Assembly (NCBI GenBank): GCA_016214245.1
Contig: JACROW010000030.1
Location: 1-6,951 of the forward strand
DNA length: 6,951 nucleotides
Origin: Candidatus Omnitrophota bacterium
GTDB taxonomy: Bacteria > Omnitrophota > Gorgyraeia > 2-01-FULL-45-10
Direction: 5' to 3'
The position numbers and the translations under genes were made by a program. The notes below the pieces were generated by a model that saw only the letters and a list, made by a program, of their open reading frames with translations, did not search any database and had not been told where the DNA came from. This document shows, in pieces, positions 6,938-6,951 of this stretch. Positions within the stretch are counted from its first letter, which is position 1. Every line of letters starts with the position of its first letter.

Positions 6938-6951
6938 TATGACTGCCATCG

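Larger units (their letters stand above)
6834..6951. other. Right-edge region upstream of lptB, no convincing gene
   Basis: These 118 bases contain no recognisable gene start. On the minus strand one frame is open from the edge to a TGA at 6866-6864 (28 codons, ending AEAATKVTA), 30 bases before lptB. It could be the tail of an upstream gene, but it does not resemble the LptA or LptC C-terminus expected there. No good promoter for lptB is visible. The base composition is more GC-rich in 6865-6925 than in the adjacent leader. The two inverted repeats listed separately lie here. Confidence 0.4.

Overview
The window is a densely packed run of seven genes, all read on the minus strand (right to left in these coordinates). 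It looks like chromosomal DNA of a diderm, probably strictly anaerobic bacterium. LptB, the ATPase of lipopolysaccharide export, implies an outer membrane. A (Re)-citrate-synthase-like enzyme of the homocitrate/isopropylmalate synthase superfamily, next to a class V aminotransferase paired with SerA, is a combination I associate with anaerobes such as syntrophic deltaproteobacteria, clostridia and deep-branching candidate phyla. Omnitrophota is a plausible home, but this is an impression from gene style and order, not proven by the sequence.

Layout in transcription order. The right edge (6834-6951) has no convincing gene. It carries two small inverted repeats and may be the end of a dispersed repeat or of an upstream gene. 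lptB follows (6833-6111). An 82-base gap (6029-6110) holds the only strong promoter seen here: an extended -10 with a well-spaced -35. Six genes then follow at spacings of 20 bases or less: trigger factor (tig, 6028-4751), clpP (4733-4137), a class V aminotransferase (4116-2980), serA (2977-1391), a homocitrate/(Re)-citrate-synthase-like enzyme (1375-137), and the first 46 codons of a secreted or lipoprotein gene that runs off the left edge (140-1). Gaps are 17, 20, 2 and 15 bases, and the last junction is an ATGA overlap. No terminator is visible inside this run, so it is best read as one operon.

The genes form two functional blocks under one promoter. The first is protein quality control: a ribosome-bound chaperone plus the ClpP peptidase, without the clpX gene that very often follows. 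The second is a short carbon/nitrogen route. SerA oxidises 3-phosphoglycerate, the aminotransferase is the obvious candidate to aminate the product to phosphoserine, and the last enzyme condenses acetyl-CoA with a 2-oxoacid, most likely oxaloacetate, giving citrate on the way to 2-oxoglutarate and glutamate, the usual amino donor. The linkage of reactions is inference; the individual family assignments are strong.

I see no CRISPR array, transposase, tRNA, rRNA or defence gene. The points most worth checking are the true substrate of the citrate/homocitrate-type synthase, the aminotransferase standing in for SerC, the clpX-less tig-clpP-metabolism operon, and the structured sequence at the right edge.
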